Below the pieces are notes generated by a model. That model was not told the DNA's origin. It did not search any database and worked only from the letters and a program-made list of their open reading frames with translations. Below, piece by piece: positions 37,501 through 44,565 of a stretch of 64,000 nucleotides of DNA (positions are counted from its first letter, which is position 1; each line of letters begins with the position of its first letter). Made by a program: the position numbers and the translations under genes. Source of the stretch: Bryobacterales bacterium (GTDB taxonomy: Bacteria > Acidobacteriota > Terriglobia > Bryobacterales > Bryobacteraceae); assembly GCA_019261985.1 (NCBI GenBank), contig JAFAQY010000023.1, positions 26,711 through 90,710 on the forward strand, in the 5' to 3' direction.

Positions 37501-37972
37501 CTTCGGCTTCGAGCCACCGTGCGACCTGCTCCGCGAACACACGTTCGGTGAGCGGGGCGCCAAAAAGCTTCTCCAACTCGGCGGCCACGGCAGGGCCGTC
37601 GATTGCCGATGCCTGTTCGGGCGTCACTCCGGTGATCGCCCGCCGCTGAACGAACTTTCGCTTGATGGCGTACAGAGGCGCGGCCGCATTATGGCGAGCC
37701 TGGAGCTCCGCCAGCTCACGAGCGATGCCGAATTCCTCTCCCAAAAAGTCTTCGACGTGCGGGGCAAGCTCGATGATCAGCTCGGACCGCGGTTTATCCG
37801 CGAGAGCCGAAGATTCACGCCGCGCCATAATCAGGCGGTGGTGCAATTCGACGCTGGTTTGTTCCACATATTCAAGGAACACCGCGTCCAAACGCGCTGA
37901 GCCCTCGCGCGTGTACAAATCTCCCAGCGGAAGGCCGCATCGGAGTACAGGCTGGCCTGACGAATCTTTCAT
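34505..37972 (-). CDS. Large Fe-S/flavin pyridine-nucleotide oxidoreductase (GltD-like plus PyrK/FNR-like)
   Basis: The product has 1155 residues. An N-terminal helical part of about 230 residues of unknown role precedes an Fe-S region with Cys247, Cys250, Cys258, Cys281 and Cys321, Cys324, Cys328, like domain I of GltD/dihydropyrimidine dehydrogenase. Two Rossmann motifs follow: KVLVVGLGPAGFTLAHHL at about 382-400 and IVVIGGGLTAIDTATES near 575. The C-terminal third is a ferredoxin-reductase/PyrK-like module (PGQFYRLQNYEAF, LLAGGGLGNAVLFSIG) ending in MQCMMKEICAQCLQRH, the PyrK-type cluster site. It should pass electrons between NAD(P)H, FAD and an acceptor; the substrate is unknown. Confidence 0.85.
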   Translation of the reverse strand: MKDSSGQPVLRCGLPLGDLYTREGSARLDAVFLEYVEQTSVELHHRLIMARRESSALADKPRSELIIELAPHVEDFLGEEFGIARELAELQARHNAAAPLYAIKRKFVQRRAITGVTPEQASAIDGPAVAAELEKLFGAPLTERVFAEQVARWLEAEAEYAPEIDLAARYAAWATLSPAGRVKHKHGILFKTPHKLDFARLVPVESITYNGAPALRLPPDHWRQREGFKLTDPGMDLVAALDQVHYCIKCHNQAKDSCSTGLREKTGEFRKSPLGVPLAGCPLSEKISEMNVVRQRGNALGALAIVTIDNPMAAATGHRICNDCMKSCVFQKQDPVDIPQIETETLKQVLALPWGFEIYSLLTRWNPLNFERPLPRPASGYKVLVVGLGPAGFTLAHHLMNDGHAVAAIDGLKIEPLPDEISGVKASGERRPFRPIRDVREIYESLDERVMAGFGGVAEYGITVRWNKNFLKIARLLLERRHEFAMYGGVRFGGTITVDRAFELGFDHVALCAGAGRPTIVPMANGLARGVRQASDFLMALQLTGAAKRDSVANLQIRMPIVVIGGGLTAIDTATESLAYYVVQIEKFLERYEKLIAERGEREVRESWTEEEAETADEFLGHARAIRANKGGNVIDLLNSWGGVTIAYRRRLVDAPSYTLNHEEVAKALEEGVQFAEELTPVAVEIDRFGHAAGLRVKKASGDQTVLPAKSILVAAGTQPNTVLQREDPEHMRLDGRYYEALDEEGQLVKPEKTAKPNTVRVLTSFGADGRGISFFGDLHPSFAGNVVKAMASAKQGYATISRVLARRPASGPNPPELFAKLNSELRPSVREVVRLTPNTVEVVVNAPLAARAFEPGQFYRLQNYEAFAPHANGTTLAMEGLALTGAWVDRQKGLLSTIVLEMGGSSDLCALLKPGEPVVLMGPTGTPTETPARETVLLAGGGLGNAVLFSIGQRLRELGSRVLYFAGYKKMADRFKIEEIERASDVVVWCCDEAPGFKPDRPGDLTFTGNIVEAMVAYAQGDLQRAQIPLASARRIIAIGSDGMMRAVQRARHTVLKPYLNPEHTGIASINSPMQCMMKEICAQCLQRHVNSATGEETVVFSCFNQDQPLDKVDFDVLRARLSLNGVQEKLTRLWIDRCLKDIGARKAAAVPAG

Positions 37973-38057
37973 TAGGGTGTCAATCTCGGGTGCGAAGCTA
38001 CCGGACTGAGGGGTCTATCGTTAGGATAACATTGGTTCGAAAGCGTTTAAGTGTCCG

Positions 38058-38600
38058 TTAACGGGAGCGCTGTGCGCCGGTACTTTCGCTCTCATGCTGC
38101 TGCTTATAGATCGCGCCGCGCTCGACGTAATTATCGACGCCCTTGCGGAACCGCTCCTGCTCCTCAGGGTTTACCCGGCGGCGCGGCTTGGCAGGCGTTC
38201 CGACCACCAGCGTGCCGGCGGGCACTTCCATTCCCTCGGGCACCAGCGACCCGGCTGCGACTACCGCCCCTCTACCGATCCGAGCTCCACTTAACACAAT
38301 GGCCCCGATGCCGATCAGCGCTTCGTCTTCAATGGTGCAGCCGTGCAGAACGGCGGAATGTCCGATAGTGACGCGGTTACCGAGCGTGAGTGGGAAACCC
38401 CTATCGGTGTGCATGACGGCGCCGTCTTGGATATTCGTCTCCTCTCCGATCTGGATCGGCTCGATATCGCCGCGAATGGTCACGTTGGGCCACACTGTGG
38501 AGCGCTCGCCGACCGTCACATCGCCGATGAGGTTGGCCGCATGGTCGATATAGGCGGAAGTGGCTATGCGGGGCGAAATGCCGCGATAGGGGCGAAGCAT
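38058..38600 (-). CDS. Gamma-class carbonic anhydrase family protein
   Basis: The 180-residue protein has the left-handed beta-helix hexapeptide pattern (LIGDVTVGERSTVWPNVTIR). The three metal-binding histidines are present: His64 in GAVMHTD, and His81 and His86 in IGHSAVLHGC. RGD at about 43-45, which helps organise the site, is also intact. The C-terminal helix is long and charged (PEEQERFRKGVDNYVERGAI). It may hydrate CO2, though many family members are of unproven activity. It lies 20 bp downstream of the extradiol dioxygenase gene on the same strand. Confidence 0.94.
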   Translation of the reverse strand: MLRPYRGISPRIATSAYIDHAANLIGDVTVGERSTVWPNVTIRGDIEPIQIGEETNIQDGAVMHTDRGFPLTLGNRVTIGHSAVLHGCTIEDEALIGIGAIVLSGARIGRGAVVAAGSLVPEGMEVPAGTLVVGTPAKPRRRVNPEEQERFRKGVDNYVERGAIYKQQHESESTGAQRSR

Positions 38601-38620
38601 CTAACGGATCACCGATTTGC

Positions 38621-39571
38621 TTACACCGGCGGGGTGCCATAGGTGTGGAACGACTCAATGGTCTTCAACCCCCACGCCTGGCCCTTCTTGCGCTCGGCTT
38701 CCGACCAGCGGATGGGCTTCCAATCCGGGGCGAGGATCAAGCGCGCGCCCGCATTGGCCACCTCGACGCGGTTGCCGCCGGGTTCATAAAGATACAAAAA
38801 GAATGTTTGCTGAATGGCGTGTTTATGGGGACCGGTTTCGATGTGAACGCCGTTCTCAAGGGCGATGTCCGCAGCTATCAGCACTTCTTCGCGGCTATTC
38901 ACGGCGTACGTCACGTGGTGGAAGCGGCCCTTTGTGCCTGTGTGGTCCTTCGTGTAGGCGAAATCGTAACTTTTGTTCGTGCAGGTCATCCACATCGCGG
39001 CTTCTACGCCGCTGTCCAGCACGATTTGCTCGGTGAGGCGGAAACCCAGGTACCTTTCGAAAAATTCGCGGTTGGCTTCGATATCCACCGCGAGGCCGTT
39101 AAAGTGATCCAGCCTGCGAACGTTAATACCGCGGGCCGGGAAGCGCTGCGCTTGGTTCTTCAGAGCCGGCTTCAGCTCCGCCGGAGCCTCATACCACTGG
39201 GTTTCATAATAAAGCTCGACATTGTGTCCGTCTGGATCCCGGCAAACAAATGCCGGACCATGCGCCAGATCGCCATCCGTCCAACCGACTTCAAAACCCG
39301 AGCCTTTGAGCGCATTTACGCGCCGCTCCAGAGCTTGCGGACTGCGGGCGCGAAAAGCGCAATGGCCCATTCCGGGTAGCTTCGACGCGGTGAGCTTCAG
39401 GCTGTGCCGTTCGTAATCGTCGTAGGCGCGCAGATAGACGGAATCCGCCGCGCGGCCGCTTTCGGTCATGCCGAAAACATTGGTGAAGAACTTCACGCTT
39501 TCTTCGGGCTTGGGGGTCAGCAATTCGATGTGGCCCAAGTGGGCCAGATCCATCACGGGTTCACTATGCAT
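38621..39571 (-). CDS. Catechol 2,3-dioxygenase-type extradiol dioxygenase (VOC fold)
   Basis: From ATG 39571 the protein has 316 residues and two vicinal-oxygen-chelate domains. The first carries LAHLGHIELLTPKPEESVKF; the second holds the Fe(II) site: His156 in LDHFNGL, His219 in RFHHVTY and Glu270 in GNRVEVA, so the 2-His-1-carboxylate triad is intact. It should cleave an aromatic diol next to its hydroxyl groups. No other aromatic-degradation genes are near, so the substrate is unknown. ATG 39553 is an alternative start; neither has a clear ribosome binding site. Confidence 0.92.
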   Translation of the reverse strand: MHSEPVMDLAHLGHIELLTPKPEESVKFFTNVFGMTESGRAADSVYLRAYDDYERHSLKLTASKLPGMGHCAFRARSPQALERRVNALKGSGFEVGWTDGDLAHGPAFVCRDPDGHNVELYYETQWYEAPAELKPALKNQAQRFPARGINVRRLDHFNGLAVDIEANREFFERYLGFRLTEQIVLDSGVEAAMWMTCTNKSYDFAYTKDHTGTKGRFHHVTYAVNSREEVLIAADIALENGVHIETGPHKHAIQQTFFLYLYEPGGNRVEVANAGARLILAPDWKPIRWSEAERKKGQAWGLKTIESFHTYGTPPV

Positions 39572-39677
39572 AGGAGATTCTATTTTAATCTCCCAATCGG
39601 GCGTAAACACCCACTGCTGCCGGGTGAAACGGCGCAACCGTCGTCAGGGCGCGAATTGTCGCTTTCGCACGGATGAA

Positions 39678-39700
39678 GGACAAGCTTAAGCTTGTCCTAC
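39678..39700. repeat. Short palindrome of the GGACAAGC family overlapping a gene end
   Basis: GGACAAGCTTAAGCTTGTCC followed by TAC, identical in its core to the copy at 22775-22800. Read on the minus strand, it supplies the TAG stop of the CBS-domain gene (CAG TAG GAC). Confidence 0.8.
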
Positions 39701-40146
39701 TGTCTCAGTTGGGCCTCGCGGGTTTGTTCATGGGCGATGAGCTTGGATAATTCGTTCATCTCCTCGGCCAGCAATTGAATCAGGTCGTCCAATGAGATAA
39801 TCCCCACCAGCTTGCCGTCTCTGCCGACCACAGGCATCCTGCGAATTCCCCTGAGCCGCATCTGCTGAATGGTCTCGAACACGCCTTGATCTTCCGTTAC
39901 CATCTCAAGCTTCTCGGTCACCAAGTCGCCGAGGGTAAACACGGAAGGATCGAGTTTCGTGGCCACAACGCTAATGGTGATGTCGCGATCCGTTACAATC
40001 CCGACCGGAACCGAATTTCCATTCGGTTTATCGACGATCAGCAGATTGCCGACATGGTGCTGCCGCATCAAATGGGCGGCATCCTGTACGGTGGTGTCCT
40101 TGGAAGCGACTACCACTTCTCGCGTGCAAATTTCACCGACTGGCAT
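39697..40146 (-). CDS. CBS-domain pair protein
   Basis: The start is ATG 40146, 8 bases after GGGAGG; the open frame extends further upstream without support. The 149-residue protein consists of two CBS motifs: TTVQDAAHLMRQHHVGNLLI with VGIVTDRDITISVV, then GVFETIQQMRLRGIRRMPVV with LVGIISLDDLIQLLAEEM. CBS pairs bind adenosine nucleotides and sense energy state; stand-alone ones usually regulate a partner that is not evident here. The stop codon lies inside a short interspersed palindrome. Confidence 0.92.
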   Translation of the reverse strand: MPVGEICTREVVVASKDTTVQDAAHLMRQHHVGNLLIVDKPNGNSVPVGIVTDRDITISVVATKLDPSVFTLGDLVTEKLEMVTEDQGVFETIQQMRLRGIRRMPVVGRDGKLVGIISLDDLIQLLAEEMNELSKLIAHEQTREAQLRQ

Positions 40147-40239
40147 AATTCGCCTCCCTATGAACAGAAGGAGCAATTACGTTACCGCACGCGGCTTATT
40201 TCAGATGAGAAATCCGTCACGCCCCGGCAACTAATTCCT

Positions 40240-40686
40240 ATGCGCAGGCTTGTGTTCGCATTCGGGGTGATGCTGCCGGCGCTAGCGCTGGCCCAAAGCA
40301 AAGCCGAGTATGTAGGCGGTACTGCACCGCAGATCAGGATTGGCGCGGAAGGATCGATTCAGGTGGACGACGACCGCTATTTCGCCTTCTATTCGAGAAA
40401 GGCGCAAGTCCGCGTCGATTACGAGCACATAAATCTGATCGAGTATGGCCAGCAGGTTAGCCGCCGCATCGCGATTGCGGCTATCATCTCGCCGCTGTTC
40501 ATGTTGAGCAAATCGCGAAAACACTTTCTGACTATTGGTTATATGGGCGATGATGGCAAGCAGCAGGCGCTGGTGTTTCGCGTCGATAAAAACGATATAC
40601 GCGCGACTCTGGTGAGCTTGGAAGCGCGGACTGGGCTGAAAGTGGAGTACCAGGATCCCGAAGCGAGAAAGGCGGGGAAGGGATGA
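40240..40686 (+). CDS. Exported hypothetical protein
   Basis: From ATG 40240 the protein has 148 residues with a signal peptide (RRLVFAFGVMLPALALAQ). The mature part is a small beta-rich domain (GSIQVDDDRYFAFYSRKAQV), then a hydrophobic hairpin (IAIAAIISPLFML) and a segment FLTIGYMGDDGKQQALVFRV, which looks like a PH-like or DUF-type membrane-associated domain. I do not recognise the family. Its stop overlaps the ATG of the next exported protein (ATGA), so the two form an operon and probably act together. Confidence 0.72.
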   Translation: MRRLVFAFGVMLPALALAQSKAEYVGGTAPQIRIGAEGSIQVDDDRYFAFYSRKAQVRVDYEHINLIEYGQQVSRRIAIAAIISPLFMLSKSRKHFLTIGYMGDDGKQQALVFRVDKNDIRATLVSLEARTGLKVEYQDPEARKAGKG

Positions 40687-41318
40687 AACCGAAGTTGCTG
40701 TGTGCCATCGCATTTGCGCTCACGTTGCGGGGGCAGAATTCACCGCCGCCACGCCTGGTTGCGGCATCTGTACCGATCCAGGAGGACCTGGCGATGCAAT
40801 TGCTTTCGGTGAAGCGCGTCTATGTGGACCGCCTCACGGGCGGCGAAACCGCCGCGCAAATGCGCGATCTGATCATCAGCAGCGTCCAGGGTTCGAAGTT
40901 ATTTGCTTTGACCGAGAACCCAGACCGGGCCGACGTCGTCATGCGGGGCGCGGCCGAAGACCTGATCTACACGGATGACTTTCAATCCTCGGAAGGCGTC
41001 GATGTCCATAGCGGAGCGAGCGCCCGCAGCGGGTCTACCGCGGGCTCACGCTCCAGCCGTGCCGGTTACTCGGAATCGAACAGCAGCGGCCATTCGATTA
41101 GTCTGGGCGTGGGCGACCACGAATCGGAGAACATCAAGGAGCGCAGACATGAGGCCCTCGCGACGGTGCGCCTGGTAAACAAGGATGGAGACGTGATCTG
41201 GTCGACGACGCAAGAAAGCAATGGAGCGAAGTTTCGAGGGGCTAGCGCGGATGTCGCGGAAAAAATCGCGCGACAGCTTGCGAATGACTTCGACCGCCTG
41301 CGAAAGGCGATTAAATAG
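40683..41318 (+). CDS. Exported hypothetical protein, Ser/Gly-rich centre
   Basis: The 211-residue protein overlaps the previous gene by 4 bp. It has a short signal peptide (KPKLLCAIAFALTLRGQ). A first domain (LLSVKRVYVDRLTGGETAAQ, FALTENPDRADVVMRGAAED) and a last domain (ATVRLVNKDGDVIWSTTQES, VAEKIARQLANDFDRLRKA) flank a Ser/Gly-rich spacer at about 105-145. The pattern resembles CsgG/LptE-like periplasmic proteins that sample a component's presence, but the similarity is loose. The TAG stop is part of the palindrome at 41313-41342. Confidence 0.7.
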   Translation: MKPKLLCAIAFALTLRGQNSPPPRLVAASVPIQEDLAMQLLSVKRVYVDRLTGGETAAQMRDLIISSVQGSKLFALTENPDRADVVMRGAAEDLIYTDDFQSSEGVDVHSGASARSGSTAGSRSSRAGYSESNSSGHSISLGVGDHESENIKERRHEALATVRLVNKDGDVIWSTTQESNGAKFRGASADVAEKIARQLANDFDRLRKAIK

Positions 41319-41342
41319 GGCAAGCTGCGGCTTGCCCTATTT
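41313..41342. terminator. Hairpin between convergent genes (short repeat relative)
   Basis: AAATAGGGCAAGC-TGCG-GCTTGCCCTATTT-type dyad: a 13-bp stem around a short loop with A-rich left and T-rich right edges, between the exported-protein gene and rpsU, which converge. It contains the TAG stop of the former. Its GGGCAAGC arm matches one half of the 48-bp elements near 56.8 and 57.9 kb, so a mobile repeat seems to serve as a terminator. Confidence 0.7.
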
Positions 41343-41343
41343 C

Positions 41344-41556
41344 TTACCTGGCTTGTTCCAGGCCCGCATCTCGCGTGCGCCGTTTGCGGTTGCGCTTACG
41401 TGCCAGCGCCGATTTGATACGCTTCTTTTCGCCCGGCTTTAAGTAAAACGAATGCCGTTTGATTTCCTTGATGATGTCTTCCTGCAGGACCTTGCGTTTA
41501 AATCGCCGGAGTGCATTGTCCAGCGTTTCGCCATCCTGAAGACGAATCTCGGCCAA
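41344..41556 (-). CDS. rpsU: 30S ribosomal protein S21
   Basis: The 70-residue protein is a typical S21: LQDGETLDNALRRFKRKVLQ, then EIKRHSFYLKPGEKKRIKSA and a strongly basic tail RKRNRKRRTRDAG. It joins the small subunit and helps initiation. The start is a TTG, with AGGTGA six bases upstream. It is downstream of the RRM-protein gene on the same strand, 33 bp away, so RNA-related functions are grouped. Confidence 0.96.
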   Translation of the reverse strand: MAEIRLQDGETLDNALRRFKRKVLQEDIIKEIKRHSFYLKPGEKKRIKSALARKRNRKRRTRDAGLEQAR

Positions 41557-41589
41557 AGAAAATCACCTCGCTTTCCAAGAACTTAGATT

Positions 41590-41895
41590 TTACCAGTTCG
41601 ACCCCGTGCCGCGCCTCTCGCGTCGCGGGGCGCCGTAGCCGCCTCCGGTAGTCTTGGGGCGAGCGACATTTACGTTGAGAGTCCGGCCCCGGAGGTCAGA
41701 CCCATTAAGTTGCTGAATAGCGTTATCCGCCTCTGTCTGATCCGTCATTTCGACAAACGCGAATCCGCGCGGCTGTCCAGTAGTGCGATCGTTGATGATG
41801 TTGACACGTTCTACCTTCCCGTACTGCGCAAAAATCGCTTCCAGCTCATCTTGCGTGGTTTGGTAGCTAAGATTTCCGACGAAAATATTGACCAC
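41590..41895 (-). CDS. RNA-recognition-motif (RRM) RNA-binding protein
   Basis: The GTG at 41895 is chosen as start because GGAG stands 7 bases upstream; the TTG at 41901 is too close to it. The 101-residue product is a single RRM: RNP2 IFVGNLSY, RNP1 RGFAFVEM, with a Gly/Arg-rich tail (TTGGGYGAPRRERRGTG). Such proteins bind single-stranded RNA and are often cold-induced. An extended -10 promoter is seen about 110 bp upstream, leaving a 5' leader of roughly 100 bases that could hold regulation. Confidence 0.93.
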   Translation of the reverse strand: MVNIFVGNLSYQTTQDELEAIFAQYGKVERVNIINDRTTGQPRGFAFVEMTDQTEADNAIQQLNGSDLRGRTLNVNVARPKTTGGGYGAPRRERRGTGSNW

Positions 41896-42006
41896 AAACA
41901 AACTCCTTTCAATTTCTTGGGGACCTCAGGCGCCGGAAAGCATCATCAGATCAGAAGGGACAGAGAAGCGCTCGCGGCGGGACTATTCGGGAAAAACACA
42001 GGGTCG

Positions 42007-42015
42007 ATTGTACCA
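42007..42015 (-). promoter_or_regulatory. Extended -10 promoter element for the RRM-protein gene
   Basis: On the minus strand TGGTACAAT reads as an extended -10 (TG-n-TACAAT) upstream of the RRM gene. No strong -35 is present, which is common with extended -10 promoters. The AT-rich stretch further upstream (42050-42070) might be an UP-like element. Confidence 0.45.
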
Positions 42016-42193
42016 CGGAAATCCGAAGAAATACGGATTTCGATAAAAATTTTTTACATGGCGGGCCAGATCTGGCATTTAATTGCCTATCAAATATTCT
42101 TTTGAGCGCATGTCGATTTGACCCCACGCGGCGCGTCGTTCGAATGAGACGGCAGCCCAGCGGCGCCGGAATCTAGCGAGAAGGAGCTAAAAC

Positions 42194-42793
42194 ATGACCG
42201 CCCCCGTACCCGCGTCAGAACACACCAGATCAGGCCAGCTGACCAACGAAGAATTGGCCCAAGCCCGCCTGTTCCTTCAACAAACGTTGAACTCCGTTAT
42301 CGGGGCAACGAAACTGTTGTCCGAAGCGCAATGGAACTACAAGCCCGCGCCGGAGCAATGGTCGATTGCGCAAAACCTGGATCACATCGTGGCCGTGCAA
42401 GAGCGCGTGCTCGGGATGCTGGCTCAATTAGCCGACGCGCCCGCAGCGCCGGCGGGCCGCGACCCGCAGGTCGTGGACGCAATCGTAATCCATCGATTCC
42501 CCACGCGTCTGGGCAAGTTCACCGCGCCCGAATTTATACAGCCCGCGGATCAAATCGTGCCCGCCGAACGGCTAGACCGCCTACAAAGCAATTGCCTTCG
42601 GTTTTCGGATGCGCTTGACTCGATTCCGGGCCTGCGCGACCACCTGCTGGAAGCCCCGCCCTTGAAAGCCGTGTCGAAGGGCGAGCACACGGTCATGGAC
42701 GGCTACCAGTGGATCCTGGCAGAGGCGGCACACACCGAACGCCACGCCAAGCAGATGCTCGAGGTCATCGCCGACCCCGGTTTCCCCGCCTAA
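42194..42793 (+). CDS. DinB-family protein
   Basis: The 199-residue protein is a DinB-like four-helix bundle. Three conserved His mark the metal site: His68 in QNLDHIVAVQE, and His181/His185-like residues in EAAHTERHAKQMLEVI near the C-terminus. Typical motifs are WNYKPAPEQWSIAQNLDHI and DGYQWILAEAAHTERH. Members include thiol transferases and many of unknown function. It starts a run of same-strand genes leading to the ECF sigma factor; the gap to the DGPF gene is 43 bp. Confidence 0.9.
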   Translation: MTAPVPASEHTRSGQLTNEELAQARLFLQQTLNSVIGATKLLSEAQWNYKPAPEQWSIAQNLDHIVAVQERVLGMLAQLADAPAAPAGRDPQVVDAIVIHRFPTRLGKFTAPEFIQPADQIVPAERLDRLQSNCLRFSDALDSIPGLRDHLLEAPPLKAVSKGEHTVMDGYQWILAEAAHTERHAKQMLEVIADPGFPA

Positions 42794-42836
42794 TGGCGCA
42801 GAGTCAGCTTATCATCGTGATTAAAGGAGCCGGACA

Positions 42837-43244
42837 ATGCGCTATATGATGCTGGTGTATTCAACGGAGGGGCCCGATGGCTTACCCCCGGCCGAAGCGG
42901 AGCGAATCCGCGCCGGGCACGCTAAGGTGATGGAGGAAGCGGGGCGCAAGCGAGTGTTAGTTGGCGCGGAGCCTCTTGCACCAACCAGCACCGCCACAAC
43001 GGTTCGCGTGCAGAACGGAATGGCGCAAGTCACCGACGGTCCTTTCGCGGAGACGAAGGAACATCTCGCGGGTTACTACATTATGGAATGCGAGAACCTG
43101 GACGAAGCAATCGAATGGGCGGCAAAGATCCCAACCGAATGCCAAGGCAGGCAGGGCTGTATCGAAATCCGGCCCATGCGGTGGCAACCCTCGCACAAGC
43201 ACGCAGAAGCCGACCTGGACAAATCCATTTCCGTGAATGGCTGA
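42837..43244 (+). CDS. DGPF/YCII-domain protein linked to an ECF42 sigma factor
   Basis: The 135-residue protein belongs to the YCII-related DGPF family: [18 protein letters not shown] at the start, then [20 protein letters not shown] with the defining DGPF motif and [15 protein letters not shown] proteins are known to be encoded next to ECF42 sigma factors; their biochemical role is not settled. Its stop lies 8 bp inside the sigma factor gene, so the two are coupled. AAAGGAGCCGGACA precedes the ATG, a good ribosome binding site. Confidence 0.93.
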   Translation: MRYMMLVYSTEGPDGLPPAEAERIRAGHAKVMEEAGRKRVLVGAEPLAPTSTATTVRVQNGMAQVTDGPFAETKEHLAGYYIMECENLDEAIEWAAKIPTECQGRQGCIEIRPMRWQPSHKHAEADLDKSISVNG

Positions 43245-44490
43245 TGTTCATGCCGCCGCGGAGTCCGTTTTCCGGCAGGAATCGGGACGGATCATCGCGA
43301 GCCTGATCCGAATTTCAGGGTCCTTCGATCGCGCCGAGGAAGCGCTTCAGGAGTCGCTTGCCTCGGCGCTGACGTCGTGGGCTGAAACCGGAATTCCGGA
43401 AAATCCTGCCGCTTGGATCGTAACCACAGCGCGCCGGAAAATAATCGACGCGGCGCGCCGGGAACGCACCAGACGCGAGAAGCAGGGCGCTCTCAAGTAT
43501 GAGCGCGAGCTCGCCGAACCCGCGCCTGCGGCCGAAGTTGAAGACGACACTATGGACTTCCCCGACGATCGCCTGCGGCTGATGTTCACTTGCTGCCACC
43601 CCGCGATCAACATAGACGCGCAGGTCGCGCTCACGCTTCGGACCCTGGGCGGGCTTACGACTCCCGAAATTGCGAAAGCTTTTCTTATCCCCGAGCCTAC
43701 GCTGGCACAGAGGCTGGTCCGTGCCAAGCGGAAAATTCAGGATGCCCATATCCCCTATGAAGTGCCGCCGCGAGAGCGTTTGCCGGAACGGCTCGCGGCG
43801 GTTCAAGCCGTTATTTACCTGATCTTCAACGAAGGCTACGCAGCCAGCTCGGGAACGGAACTGGTCCGTACCGAGCTGTGCGCCGAAGCGATTCGCCTTG
43901 CTCGCGTGCTATGCGAGCTGCTTCCCGGCGACGCCGAAAACATCGGACTACTCGCGCTGTTGCTGCTCCAGAATTCGCGCCGGGATGCGCGCGTTGCCAA
44001 CGGAAAATTGGTCACATTGGAAGAACAAGACCGAACGCGTTGGGACAGGGCAGCGATAGCGGAAGGCACAGCGTTGATTCACAAGGCGCTGGGTTTTGGC
44101 CGGCCTGGGCCATATCAACTGCAAGCCGCGATAGCGGCGCTACATGCGGAGGCCGCCACCGCTGAAACGACGGATTGGCCCCAGATTGCCGCGCTGTACG
44201 GAAGGCTGCTCGAATTCAATCCATCGCCAGTGGTGGCGCTCAATCATGCGGTGGCCGTAGCAATGAGCGGATCGTTGGCCGAAGGCTTAGAGCGTATCGA
44301 TGAACTGGGACACGGGGGAGCGCTGGCGGAATATTATCTTTTTCATGCGGCTCGCGCGGATATTCTGCGCCGGCTGAGGCGTTCCGAAGCCGCCGCCGAG
44401 GCATACAAGAGAGCCGCGGCATTAGCGCCTCACCCGATCGAAGTGGATTTTCTCAACCGCCGCCTACGCGAGCTGGAAATCGCTCCTTAA
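43237..44490 (+). CDS. ECF42-type RNA polymerase sigma factor with C-terminal TPR extension
   Basis: The 417-residue protein has sigma region 2 ([20 protein letters not shown] and [20 protein letters not shown]), region 4 ([35 protein letters not shown]), then a long C-terminal domain ([20 protein letters not shown]6596) with TPR-like helices ([20 protein letters not shown]). That architecture and the coupled DGPF gene define the ECF42 group, in which no anti-sigma factor is known and the C-terminal extension is needed for activity. The ATG overlaps the DGPF gene by 8 bp. The targets probably include the DGPF gene itself. Confidence 0.94.
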   Translation: MADVHAAAESVFRQESGRIIASLIRISGSFDRAEEALQESLASALTSWAETGIPENPAAWIVTTARRKIIDAARRERTRREKQGALKYERELAEPAPAAEVEDDTMDFPDDRLRLMFTCCHPAINIDAQVALTLRTLGGLTTPEIAKAFLIPEPTLAQRLVRAKRKIQDAHIPYEVPPRERLPERLAAVQAVIYLIFNEGYAASSGTELVRTELCAEAIRLARVLCELLPGDAENIGLLALLLLQNSRRDARVANGKLVTLEEQDRTRWDRAAIAEGTALIHKALGFGRPGPYQLQAAIAALHAEAATAETTDWPQIAALYGRLLEFNPSPVVALNHAVAVAMSGSLAEGLERIDELGHGGALAEYYLFHAARADILRRLRRSEAAAEAYKRAAALAPHPIEVDFLNRRLRELEIAP

Positions 44491-44565
44491 CAGTCAACCG
44501 GCTTAAGCTTTAGATCAGCTTTCGGACCGTAACCGAGCGTTAGGCCGGTGATACCATACCCCCTT

